DNA of 8,660 bases, taken from contig JAAZFZ010000092.1 in NCBI GenBank assembly GCA_012511485.1, positions 1-8,660 on the forward strand, written 5' to 3'. The notes beneath the pieces were generated by a model. It ran no database searches. It saw only the letters and a list, made by a program, of their open reading frames with translations, and was not told where the DNA came from. The translations under genes and the position numbers were made by a program. This document shows positions 1-6,379 of this stretch, in pieces (the stretch's first letter is position 1; each line of letters opens with the position of its first letter). Source of the stretch: Clostridiales bacterium. Lineage in GTDB: Bacteria; Bacillota; Clostridia; Oscillospirales; Acutalibacteraceae.

Positions 1-635
1 AGACGACTGTCCATAGAAAGGGACTTAATTCCCTCACCGCAAAATTCCAGCGAGCGGTAAAGTGCGCCGTCAACCCCGATTAATCCGATAAGATGGAGAA
101 TGATATCCTTGCCGGCAACATATTTTCTGCATTTGCCGGTAAGCACCACCTTGATTGCGGAGGGAACTTTGAACCATGCCTTTCCCGTAACCATAGCGGC
201 AGACATATCCGTTAAGCCGACTACTGTGGAAAAGGCTCCGAGCGCACCGTAGCTGCAGGTGTGTGAGTCCGATCCGATTATCGCATCCCCGGGCAGGACA
301 ATCCCTTTTTCAGGCAGGAGAGCATGCTCAATGCCCATTTCGCCGACATCAAAAAAATGCTCTATTTCATACCTGCGTGCAAAATTGCGGACCTGAAAAC
401 AGTTCTGCGCCGATTTAATATCCTTGTTTGGCGTGAAATGGTCAAGTACAAAGGAAATTTTGCTCTTGTCAAACACTTTTGATGCACCGCACCGTTCAAA
501 TTCGTTAATGGCAACAGGGGTTGTGACATCGTTGGCCATAACAAGGTCAAGCTCAGCTTCAATAAGCTGACCTGCGTAAACCTCCGGCAGCCCGGCATGT
601 GCGGCAAGTATTTTCTGCGTCATTGTCATCGCCAT
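1..635 (-). CDS. leuC: 3-isopropylmalate/(R)-2-methylmalate dehydratase large subunit, N-terminal half (cut by window edge)
   Basis: Aconitase-superfamily enzyme which, with the small subunit LeuD, isomerises 2-isopropylmalate to 3-isopropylmalate for leucine. In organisms with CimA it also handles citramalate for isoleucine. Only the first 211 codons are in view. The short archaeal/clostridial LeuC form is about 420 residues, so roughly half is missing, including the C-terminal cysteines that hold the 4Fe-4S cluster in this family. Visible support: the N-terminal MAMTMTQKILAAHAG opening typical of this form, a DHFTPNKD segment at residues 65-72, and the aconitase signature GSDSHT at 121-126 followed by a G/A-rich stretch. 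The ATG at 635-633 is chosen over in-frame ATGs at codons 3 and 5 because AGGGAGG (650-644) lies 8 nt upstream. The start is 2 bases after the cimA stop, which suggests translational coupling. No frameshift is seen. Confidence 0.93.
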   Translation of the reverse strand, partial: MAMTMTQKILAAHAGLPEVYAGQLIEAELDLVMANDVTTPVAINEFERCGASKVFDKSKISFVLDHFTPNKDIKSAQNCFQVRNFARRYEIEHFFDVGEMGIEHALLPEKGIVLPGDAIIGSDSHTCSYGALGAFSTVVGLTDMSAAMVTGKAWFKVPSAIKVVLTGKCRKYVAGKDIILHLIGLIGVDGALYRSLEFCGEGIKSLSMDSR

Positions 636-637
636 AA

Positions 638-2209
638 TCAGTACCTCCCTGTGTTCATTAGCTTGTGCTCAATGGAATCAACCAGAGCCAGCCAGCTGGC
701 TTCAATAACATCCTTTGAAACACCTACGGTAGTCCAGACCTCTGTGCCGTCAGTCGAAGTAATAAGAACCCTGACCTGTGCGGCAGTTGCATATTTTGGC
801 TCCATAACACGAACCTTGTAGTCAACCAGCCTGACCTTAGCCAAAATAGGATAGAATTCCGAAAGGGCTTCCCTAAGTGCGGAGTCAAGTGCATTCACGG
901 GGCCTTCACCGTCGGAGGCAGAGATTTTGACCTTGCCGTTTACCTTGAGCTTTATTGTGGCGGTAGCGCTTCGGTTGTTGTCATAGGGCAGCTCGTCTAG
1001 CACCTTATAGCTGACAAGGTCAAAGAACGGCTCAAAATGCTCCGCCAGCCTGCGGATAATCAGCTCCAGCGAAGCCTCCGCCCCTTCATACTGAAAGCCC
1101 AGGTATTCCTTCTCCTTGATTTGATTAAGGATTTCATTGATAACGGGGGAGTTCCTGTCAAAATCGGGATATAGCTTCAAGACCTTTTCTAAGACCGCCG
1201 CCCTGCCGGTAAACTCGCTCATAAGGAACCTTCTGCGGTTACCGACAAGAGAGGGGTCAATATGCTCAAAGGATGAGGAATTTTTCATGACAGCATCCAT
1301 ATGCATCCCTGCCTTGTGTGCAAAGGCACTCCTGCCGACAAAGGGCATATTTTTATGCAGTGAAATATTAGCGGTTTCAGATATCCTAAAAGCGCAGGAG
1401 GTAAGCTCCGCAAGCTTTTCTTCGGGTATGCAGCTATATCCTAGCCTTATCTGAAGATTCGGGATAATTGAGGAAAGGTTAGCATTGCCGCAGCGCTCCC
1501 CAAAGCCCAGAAAGGTGCCCTGAACCTGACTGGCTCCCGCCTGAACTGCAAGCACCGAGGAGGCAGCTGCCATATCGGAGTCATTATGCGCATGAATGCC
1601 GATATCAATATCATCGAATTGGGAGCAGACTTTTTTCGTTATGTCGTATATTTCCTGAGGCAGAGTTCCGCCGTTTGTGTCGCATAAGCACAGGCAGTAT
1701 GCCCCGCCGCAGACTGCGGCATCCAGAGCCTCCAAAGCATAGCCCGAATCACTCTTATATCCGTCATAAAAATGCTCGGCATCAAATATCACCTGCCTGC
1801 CGTTCTCCGCAAAAAAGCGGCAGGTTTCTTCAATCATTTTAAGGTTTTCCTCCGGAGTCGTCTTGAGAATCTCAGTGACATGAAAGGCTGAGCATTTGCC
1901 CACAATCGTAACAAAGGGAGTGCCTGCCTCAAGCAGTGCCATGCAAGCCTGGTCCTCTTCAACGGTTGTATCCTTGCGCCGTGTTGAGCCGAAGGCGGAT
2001 AGCACACTGTTTGTCAGCTTTAATGACCTTGCCCTCTCAAAGAACTCCAGCTCCTTAATGTTTGAAGCGGGGTTGCCCGCCTCGATTAAGGAGATTCCCA
2101 GCTCGTCAAGTGCAGCAACAATATTCAGCTTGTCATTGACGGAAAAGGAAATCCCCTCAGACTGCGCTCCGTCCCGCAGAGTGGAATCAAGAATTGTGAC
2201 ACGCTTCAT
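638..2209 (-). CDS. cimA: (R)-citramalate synthase
   Basis: Condenses pyruvate and acetyl-CoA to (R)-citramalate, the first step of the threonine-independent route to isoleucine. At 523 residues it fits the clostridial/bacterial CimA subfamily of the isopropylmalate/homocitrate synthase family. Seen: LDSTLRDGAQSEG at residues 7-19 (catalytic Arg and metal-binding Asp region), CDTNGG at 176-181, metal-binding HAHND at 206-210, and GFGERCGNAN at 235-244. AHKAGMH at 297-303 closes the TIM-barrel part, and a C-terminal LeuA-type dimer/regulatory domain spans about 395-515. That last domain binds the allosteric inhibitor in the family (isoleucine for CimA). Start ATG has GGAGG 7 nt upstream (2217-2221). 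It sits between ilvN (31-base gap) and leuC (2-base gap). The alternative, 2-isopropylmalate synthase, is less likely: the sequence reads like the 'citramalate synthase' subfamily, for example the SEGISFS and EHFYDGYK segments. Confidence 0.93.
   Translation of the reverse strand: MKRVTILDSTLRDGAQSEGISFSVNDKLNIVAALDELGISLIEAGNPASNIKELEFFERARSLKLTNSVLSAFGSTRRKDTTVEEDQACMALLEAGTPFVTIVGKCSAFHVTEILKTTPEENLKMIEETCRFFAENGRQVIFDAEHFYDGYKSDSGYALEALDAAVCGGAYCLCLCDTNGGTLPQEIYDITKKVCSQFDDIDIGIHAHNDSDMAAASSVLAVQAGASQVQGTFLGFGERCGNANLSSIIPNLQIRLGYSCIPEEKLAELTSCAFRISETANISLHKNMPFVGRSAFAHKAGMHMDAVMKNSSSFEHIDPSLVGNRRRFLMSEFTGRAAVLEKVLKLYPDFDRNSPVINEILNQIKEKEYLGFQYEGAEASLELIIRRLAEHFEPFFDLVSYKVLDELPYDNNRSATATIKLKVNGKVKISASDGEGPVNALDSALREALSEFYPILAKVRLVDYKVRVMEPKYATAAQVRVLITSTDGTEVWTTVGVSKDVIEASWLALVDSIEHKLMNTGRY
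644..650 (-). promoter_or_regulatory. Shine-Dalgarno of leuC inside the end of cimA
   Basis: AGGGAGG on the minus strand lies within the last codons of cimA, 8 nt before the leuC ATG. It selects the first of three closely spaced in-frame ATG codons and means a ribosome finishing cimA passes directly over the leuC start. Confidence 0.75.
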
Positions 2210-2240
2210 ATGTATTCCTCCGCAAGGTTTATTTGAAAGG

Positions 2241-2741
2241 CTATTCGTTAATATTCTTATCGCCGCTTTCGAGTGCCGTCATGCCTGAGCGGGAAAGCTC
2301 TGCAATTGTGTAATGGCTTGTAATATCCGCAATAAAGCGGTCAATTATCGAGCTTTCTCCCGTGAGCTCTGCCGTCAGTGTCAGATGGCCTATATCCTTC
2401 ACCCTTGCGCCATAGGCGGTTATGGTTTTGAGAACACTCGGCCGCTCTTTGTTGACACAGCGGATTTTAACCAGCAACAGCTCGCTCGAAACGGTTTTTT
2501 CCTCCTCAAGACGGACTACGCTGACAACATCCTCAAGCTTGAGCAGCTGCTGCTCAACCTGCCTGAACTGAGAAGGCTCTACATGCGAAACAATTGTCAT
2601 CCTTGATAATTCAGGCGTTTCCGTTTCCGAAACATTGAGGCTCTGAATATTGAATCCGCGCCTTGCGAACAGGCCGCAAACACGCAGAAGCACACCGGCA
2701 TGGTTTTTCACCAAAGCCGAAAGCTCTAATCTTTCCTGCAT
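2241..2741 (-). CDS. ilvN: Acetolactate synthase small (regulatory) subunit
   Basis: Regulatory subunit of acetohydroxyacid synthase, the shared enzyme of valine, leucine and isoleucine synthesis (ilvH/ilvN family). It binds the catalytic subunit IlvB and confers activation and valine feedback. The 166-residue length is normal. An N-terminal ACT domain (about 4-80) includes GLFARRGFNI at 23-32 and LSRMTIV at 45-51. The C-terminal ALS small-subunit domain (about 85-160) ends in ELSRSGMTALESG. N13, G16 and N31 line up with E. coli IlvH N11, G14 and N29, positions where changes relieve valine inhibition, so feedback control is probably kept (inference from alignment by eye). The ATG is the only start after an in-frame stop, which is the stop codon of the upstream peptidase gene; GGGGG (2749-2753) lies 7 nt before it. 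The catalytic partner ilvB is not in the window. Confidence 0.93.
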   Translation of the reverse strand: MQERLELSALVKNHAGVLLRVCGLFARRGFNIQSLNVSETETPELSRMTIVSHVEPSQFRQVEQQLLKLEDVVSVVRLEEEKTVSSELLLVKIRCVNKERPSVLKTITAYGARVKDIGHLTLTAELTGESSIIDRFIADITSHYTIAELSRSGMTALESGDKNINE

Positions 2742-2756
2742 AACATTACCCCCAAT

Positions 2757-4010
2757 TTAACGGTTTTTTATAATGTCCGAATAGAAGCTGCTTTTATTCA
2801 CCCTGCCGACACAGCACAGCGCTGTATTTTCGAGGCGGAGCAGCTCCTGTGCGGCGGCGCGGATTTTCTCAATTGTTATTGACCTGAAATTCTCAATTAT
2901 TTTATCCTCATCCTCAACACAGTTGAACAAAAGCTCGCTCCTGCCCATTCGTGACGCTCTCGCCGGAGTAGCCTCAAGCCCCATTACAAGTGATGCGGCA
3001 GCCTGCTCCTGCGACCTGTGCAGTTCCTCGAGTGTGATGCTTTGCGGATAATCACGCAAAATCGAAAACACCTCTTTGAGAGCCTGTTCCTCCGCTTTTT
3101 TTGAAAGCCCCTTGCTAATGGCAAAAATACATCCGATGAGATATGATGCATTAAAGGCGTCAATTGAATACACAAGGCCCAGCTCTTCACGGATACGCTG
3201 AAAAAGCCTCGAGGATGTCGAGCCGCCGAGAATGTTGCAAAGAAGAGCGCAGGCGTATCTGTTCTCATCATCTGCCCCGACGCCCTTTAAACCAAGAATA
3301 AGCTGGTTTTGCTCAAAGTCCTTGCTCACTGTCTTAATAAAAGGGGTAAAGACGGCCTGACGCTTTTTTATCGGGTTGTTTGTGGGCTTAATGGAGCCGA
3401 AATATTTTTCACAATCCTCAATAACCCTATCCTTGTCAAAGCAACCGCAGAAGGAGACAACCATCCTTTCCGGAACAAAAAATTCAGACATATGCTCACG
3501 CAGCCCCTGAGCTGTTGCAGCGTTGACAGTGCCCCTGCTGCCGAGTATATTCCTGCCCAAGGCATCACCTGACCAGGCATTTTCATAAAATGTGTCAAGG
3601 CACAAATCCTCAGGGTTATCCTCATACATAGCTATTTCTTCAACGATAACGCCCTTTTCGAGTTTGATATCCTCCTCGTCAAGCCGTGGATTTGTCACCA
3701 TATCGCCCAGAATATCAAAAGCTTTGTCAACGTGGTCGGTAAGGCTCCGACAGTAAAAGCAGGTGTACTCCTTTGTTGTGTAGGCGTTGAGCGCACCGCC
3801 GATTTCATCCATCTGAGTTGCAATGTCAAAGGCAGAACGAGTAGGCGTACCTTTAAAAATCATGTGCTCGATAAAATGTGAAAAGCCTGCACTGCTTTCT
3901 TTCTCATATCCCGAGCCGCTACCTACCCAGATGCCCATTGTGCAGCTTCGTGCCCAGTCAACATAATCGAGCATTATTCTGAAACCGTTGGAAAGAGTAA
4001 TTTTCTCCAT
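2757..4010 (-). CDS. M16-family zinc metallopeptidase (processing-peptidase-like)
   Basis: Single-domain-pair (about 45 kDa) M16B-type peptidase related to mitochondrial processing peptidase beta and Bacillus MlpA/YmxG. The 417-residue length is typical. The inverted zinc motif HFIEH is at residues 45-49 (H45, H49 ligands, E48 general base), inside GFSHFIEHMIFKGT. The distal glutamate ligand is E124 or E125 in VIVEEIAMYEDNPED. The C-terminal half carries GGSTSSRLFQRIREELG at 262-278 followed by VYS at 280-282, the Arg/Tyr region that completes the active site in the family. The zinc residues are all present, so it should be active. No signal peptide or membrane segment is visible, so it is probably cytoplasmic; its substrate is unknown. 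GGGAG (4018-4022) lies 7 nt before the ATG. It is 15 bases downstream of the FHA gene and 15 bases upstream of ilvN, so likely co-transcribed with both. Confidence 0.92.
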   Translation of the reverse strand: MEKITLSNGFRIMLDYVDWARSCTMGIWVGSGSGYEKESSAGFSHFIEHMIFKGTPTRSAFDIATQMDEIGGALNAYTTKEYTCFYCRSLTDHVDKAFDILGDMVTNPRLDEEDIKLEKGVIVEEIAMYEDNPEDLCLDTFYENAWSGDALGRNILGSRGTVNAATAQGLREHMSEFFVPERMVVSFCGCFDKDRVIEDCEKYFGSIKPTNNPIKKRQAVFTPFIKTVSKDFEQNQLILGLKGVGADDENRYACALLCNILGGSTSSRLFQRIREELGLVYSIDAFNASYLIGCIFAISKGLSKKAEEQALKEVFSILRDYPQSITLEELHRSQEQAAASLVMGLEATPARASRMGRSELLFNCVEDEDKIIENFRSITIEKIRAAAQELLRLENTALCCVGRVNKSSFYSDIIKNR

Positions 4011-4025
4011 TAAAAATCTCCCGTT

Positions 4026-4496
4026 TTATTTTTGCCTTTTGTCAAAATATATGTCCCTGCTGCGCTCGGCTTTCGCAAATTTTCTTGCCTTTTCCTTAGG
4101 CTTATCAAATTCAAAGGCAAGCGTAGCCCCGCCAAAGGTGATAATGTCCCCATCTTCAAGCGAAGTCTTATGCTTGACAGGCTCTCCGTTAACAAATACT
4201 CCCGTTCTTGAAAGAGTGTCCGCCACAAGCCAGCCGCCCTTTCGCAGGGCAACTACCGCATGAAACCTTGAAACGGTCGAATAATTTAGAACAATATCAC
4301 AAGAGGTGCTTCGCCCGACAGAGTTTTCCCAGTTTTGGAGCGGGATAATGTCGCCGTTTGCAGTGTTTGTCAGGTGAGCAGGGAGATACGGACCCTTTGG
4401 CTTATGCCTGAGCATTGAAACTGAACAATAAAGCAAAATCAGAAAAGCAAAAGCGGGCAAAATATATCGGGCAATTTGAAAAAAATCCGCAGGCAA
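4026..4496 (-). CDS. Membrane-anchored FHA-domain protein
   Basis: The 156-residue protein has one N-terminal hydrophobic segment (about 8-27), a basic stretch RHKPKG, then a forkhead-associated domain (about 50-130) and a charged, lysine-rich tail. FHA hallmarks are present: GRS at 61-63, SRFH at 76-79 and the NG at 103-104. These residues contact phosphothreonine in the family, so it is likely a phosphopeptide reader held at the inner face of the membrane. Short TM-FHA proteins of this kind are known in Clostridia near cell-division/cell-wall genes (FtsW/PBP), but none are visible here and no Ser/Thr kinase or phosphatase is in the window. Start is TTG, chosen because AAGGGGGTG sits 7 nt upstream and the reading gives the hydrophobic N-terminus. 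It is the first gene of the minus-strand operon. Confidence 0.88.
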   Translation of the reverse strand: MPADFFQIARYILPAFAFLILLYCSVSMLRHKPKGPYLPAHLTNTANGDIIPLQNWENSVGRSTSCDIVLNYSTVSRFHAVVALRKGGWLVADTLSRTGVFVNGEPVKHKTSLEDGDIITFGGATLAFEFDKPKEKARKFAKAERSRDIYFDKRQK

Positions 4497-4501
4497 TTCA
4501 A

Positions 4502-4510
4502 CACCCCCTT
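4502..4510 (-). promoter_or_regulatory. Shine-Dalgarno fixing the TTG start of the FHA gene
   Basis: AAGGGGGTG on the minus strand, with its G-run (4504-4508) 7 nt before the TTG at 4496-4494. No ATG at a comparable distance exists in frame, and later starts would delete the membrane anchor. The site therefore supports an unusual TTG initiation codon. Confidence 0.75.
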
Positions 4511-4553
4511 GTATTATGCTTCTCCGCTAATGGGAATATTTATACATTTTACT

Positions 4554-4582
4554 ATTTTAAAGCCATAAGCTGCAAATGTCAA
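4554..4582 (-). promoter_or_regulatory. Sigma-A-like promoter for the FHA-M16-ilvN-cimA-leuC operon
   Basis: On the minus strand, -35 TTGACA (4582-4577) and -10 TAAAAT (4559-4554) are separated by exactly 17 nt. Transcription should start near 4547, giving a leader of about 50 nt before the TTG. That leader is too short for a T-box, and I see no terminator or leader peptide in it, so amino-acid-responsive attenuation is not evident at this promoter. Confidence 0.72.
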
Positions 4583-4783
4583 TCCCTGCGTCACCGTTGG
4601 AGTTTCCATATCAGAAATATTAAACAAGGATGCAAAATACTACGATTGTAAAAATCATCCGTTTGTATAATCCCGAAATTTAATAAATATTGAAAGAAAA
4701 GTGGGTAAAAATTTCAAAAAAAACTGAATTACTACAAAAACTTTTATGAAAACAAACAAAAATGAAATTTTGACATTAAATAT
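4583..4783. other. Divergent intergenic spacer, no gene seen
   Basis: This is the central part of the 360-base gap between the FHA gene and gdhA. It is strongly A/T-rich, with A-tracts at about 4710-4765 that could act as an UP element for the gdhA promoter. It holds one copy of TTTGTATA (4662-4669) that also reads as TATAAT at 4666-4671, but without a -35 box at proper spacing. A TTGACA at 4770-4775 lacks a matching -10. No tRNA, riboswitch fold or credible small gene was recognised. Confidence 0.6.
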
Positions 4784-4812
4784 TTGCATTTTCAGCTTCC
4801 TTTGTATATAAT
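4784..4812 (+). promoter_or_regulatory. Sigma-A-like promoter of gdhA
   Basis: -35 TTGCAT (4784-4789), a 17-nt spacer, and a perfect -10 TATAAT (4807-4812). The predicted start near 4819 gives a leader of about 38 nt, followed by AGGAG (4843-4847) 9 nt before the gdhA ATG. The upstream DNA is A/T-rich. Confidence 0.75.
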
Positions 4813-4836
4813 TATTTAGTATCAACGTTATACAAA
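4801..4836. repeat. Inverted repeat TTTGTATA / TATACAAA across the gdhA -10 and start site
   Basis: Exact 8-base arms at 4801-4808 and 4829-4836 with a 20-base interval. The left arm overlaps the -10 box and the right arm lies within the early leader, so a protein bound to both could occlude the promoter. The inner part also has an imperfect dyad, GTAT...ATAC, at 4819-4833. It could be chance in A/T-rich DNA. Confidence 0.4.
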
Positions 4837-4856
4837 AATGTTAGGAGTTTTGGGAA

Positions 4857-6188
4857 ATGAGTTATATTCACGACATTATCCACAGGGTTGAGGAGCAGAA
4901 TAAAAATCAACCGGAGTTTGTTCAGGCAGCAACTGAGGTATTGACATCAATTGCTCCGGTTATCGAAAAAAACCAAATTTATCAGAAATGGTCACTGCTT
5001 GAGCGTATTGTTGAGCCTGAAAGGGTAAATATGTTTAAGGTTACATGGATTGATGAAGCCGGAAAGGTGCAGACAAACAGAGGCTACCGTGTTCAGTTCA
5101 ACAGTGCCATAGGGCCTTACAAGGGTGGCCTGCGTTTCCACCCATCGGTGAATCTGAGCATAATAAAATTCCTGGGCTTTGAGCAGATATTTAAGAATTC
5201 GCTCACAGGGCTGCCCATAGGCGGCGGCAAGGGCGGCTCGGACTTTGACCCCAAGGGAAAGAGTGAGCTTGAAATTATGCATTTCTGCCAGAGCTTTATG
5301 ACTTCTTTGTACAGAGTTATCGGTGCAGATGTTGATGTTCCCGCAGGTGATATCGGTGTCGGGGGCAGGGAAATCGGCTATATGTTCGGCCAGTATAAAA
5401 GAATCACAGGCCATTATGAGGGAGTTCTTACAGGAAAAGGGCTTTCATACGGCGGCTCCCTTGCAAGGACAGAGGCGACGGGCTTCGGGCTGATTTATCT
5501 TGTTGAAGAAATGCTTCGTGACCATTCTGACTCAATCGAGGGCAAAACAGTTGTTGTTTCAGGTGCGGGAAATGTTGCTATCTATGCAATTACAAAGGCG
5601 CAGCAGCTCGGCGCAAAGGTCGTCACTGCAAGCGATTCAAACGGCTATATCTATGATGCCGACGGCATTGATGTTGAGGCACTCAAGGATATTAAGGAGG
5701 TCAAGAGGGGCAGAGTTAAGCAATACCTGAGCTATCGCCCCAATGCGAAGTATTTTGAAAACGGCTGCGTCTGGGAGGTTCCCTGTTATGTTGCCCTGCC
5801 ATGCGCGACGCAGAATGAAATGGATATTTACTCCGCAAAAACACTTATTAAAAACGGCTGCAAAGCTGTTGGCGAGGGTGCAAATATGCCCTCTACTCCT
5901 GAGGCTATTGATGCTTTCATTGAGAATAAGATTCTGTTTGCACCGAGCAAGGCTGCAAATGCCGGCGGTGTTGCAACCTCCGCTCTTGAGATGAGCCAGA
6001 ACAGCTCACACCTGAGCTGGACATTCAAGAAGGTCGATTCGGAGCTTAATAAAATAATGAAAAACATTTACGCCAATATGAATGCCGCCGCTATCGAATA
6101 CGGCGCAAAGGATAATTTTGTTGTAGGTGCGAATATTGCAGGCTTCCTAAAGGTTGCGGACGCTATGCTCGCACAGGGTATTGTGTAA
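4857..6188 (+). CDS. gdhA: Glutamate dehydrogenase, hexameric family I, probably NADP-specific
   Basis: Catalyses reductive amination of 2-oxoglutarate with ammonia to glutamate (reversible), a main ammonium entry point in anaerobic Clostridia. The 443-residue length is typical of the roughly 50-kDa class. Seen: GPYKGGLRFH at 86-95 (substrate-binding K89), LPIGGGKGGSDFDP at 119-132 with catalytic K125, and PAGDIGVG at 162-169 with catalytic D165. The Rossmann motif SGAGNVA is at 235-241, and GEGANMPST at 339-347. After the second Rossmann strand the sequence reads SDS (259-261), as in the NADP-dependent E. coli enzyme rather than the G-P-D of NAD-dependent C. symbiosum GDH, so NADP(H) use is inferred. 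It has its own promoter and terminator and is thus a monocistronic unit, divergent from the FHA operon. Confidence 0.96.
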   Translation: MSYIHDIIHRVEEQNKNQPEFVQAATEVLTSIAPVIEKNQIYQKWSLLERIVEPERVNMFKVTWIDEAGKVQTNRGYRVQFNSAIGPYKGGLRFHPSVNLSIIKFLGFEQIFKNSLTGLPIGGGKGGSDFDPKGKSELEIMHFCQSFMTSLYRVIGADVDVPAGDIGVGGREIGYMFGQYKRITGHYEGVLTGKGLSYGGSLARTEATGFGLIYLVEEMLRDHSDSIEGKTVVVSGAGNVAIYAITKAQQLGAKVVTASDSNGYIYDADGIDVEALKDIKEVKRGRVKQYLSYRPNAKYFENGCVWEVPCYVALPCATQNEMDIYSAKTLIKNGCKAVGEGANMPSTPEAIDAFIENKILFAPSKAANAGGVATSALEMSQNSSHLSWTFKKVDSELNKIMKNIYANMNAAAIEYGAKDNFVVGANIAGFLKVADAMLAQGIV

Positions 6189-6210
6189 TCTTTTTATAAT
6201 AATAGCTTTG

Positions 6211-6260
6211 TTAATCTCCCGATAGCGGTTAAGCCGCTTTTGGGAGATTAAATTTGTTTT
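6211..6260 (+). terminator. Intrinsic terminator of gdhA
   Basis: A perfect 10-bp outer stem, TTAATCTCCC (6211-6220) with GGGAGATTAA (6242-6251), encloses AGCGG/CCGCT (6224-6228 / 6234-6238) around a small loop. The 3+3 bases between the two stems can form a G-U and an A-U pair, leaving one U-U mismatch, so the hairpin is almost continuous. It is followed by TTTGTTTT (6253-6260) and begins 22 bases after the gdhA stop. There is no T-tract on the other side, so it works rightward only. Confidence 0.9.
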
Positions 6261-6276
6261 AAAAAACTTACCCTAA

Positions 6277-6329
6277 AATCGCCAAAATATTCCATAATAA
6301 TTGTGCCATTTTTCTAGATATAGGCGATT
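6277..6329. repeat. Short inverted repeat AATCGCC / GGCGATT between gdhA and rmuC
   Basis: Exact 7-base arms at 6277-6283 and 6323-6329 with a 39-base A/T-rich interval, lying between the gdhA terminator and the rmuC promoter. No gene or known element is recognised here. The arm length is modest, and it may be fortuitous. Confidence 0.3.
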
Positions 6330-6332
6330 ATT

Positions 6333-6342
6333 TTGTATACAA
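6333..6342. promoter_or_regulatory. Perfect palindrome TTGTATACAA just upstream of the rmuC -35 box
   Basis: A 10-base perfect dyad ending 4 bases before the -35 hexamer. Its left half extends to TTTGTATA (6332-6339), the same 8-mer seen at the gdhA promoter. The position suits an activator or repressor site; this is inference from position and symmetry only. Confidence 0.4.
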
Positions 6343-6346
6343 TTTA

Positions 6347-6375
6347 TTGACTGAAAATTATCGTTATGATATGAT
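6347..6375 (+). promoter_or_regulatory. Sigma-A-like promoter of rmuC and the GH3 gene
   Basis: -35 TTGACT (6347-6352), a 17-nt spacer, and -10 TATGAT (6370-6375). Transcription should start near 6382, giving a leader of about 46 nt. AGGAAGGG (6409-6416) lies 11 nt before the rmuC ATG. Confidence 0.72.
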
Positions 6376-6379
6376 TAGC

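Noticed and set aside
1896..2288. A 130-codon plus-strand open frame opposite cimA, and similar long frames opposite or within the M16, gdhA and rmuC genes
   Set aside because: They lie antisense to or out of frame with strongly recognised genes, show low-complexity Ser/Leu-rich composition, and match no family I know.
4514..4609. A 31-codon open frame on the minus strand upstream of the FHA gene, a possible leader peptide or small protein
   Set aside because: It has no Shine-Dalgarno, and the predicted -35 and -10 boxes of the operon lie inside it, so the transcript would begin downstream of its start codon.
4646..4671. A second rightward promoter, TTGTAA with TATAAT
   Set aside because: The spacer is only 14 nt, too short for sigma-A, and a better promoter lies closer to gdhA at 4784-4812.
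4770..4775. TTGACA as the -35 box for gdhA
   Set aside because: There is no -10-like hexamer at 16-18 nt downstream; the TTGCAT/TATAAT pair with a 17-nt spacer fits better.
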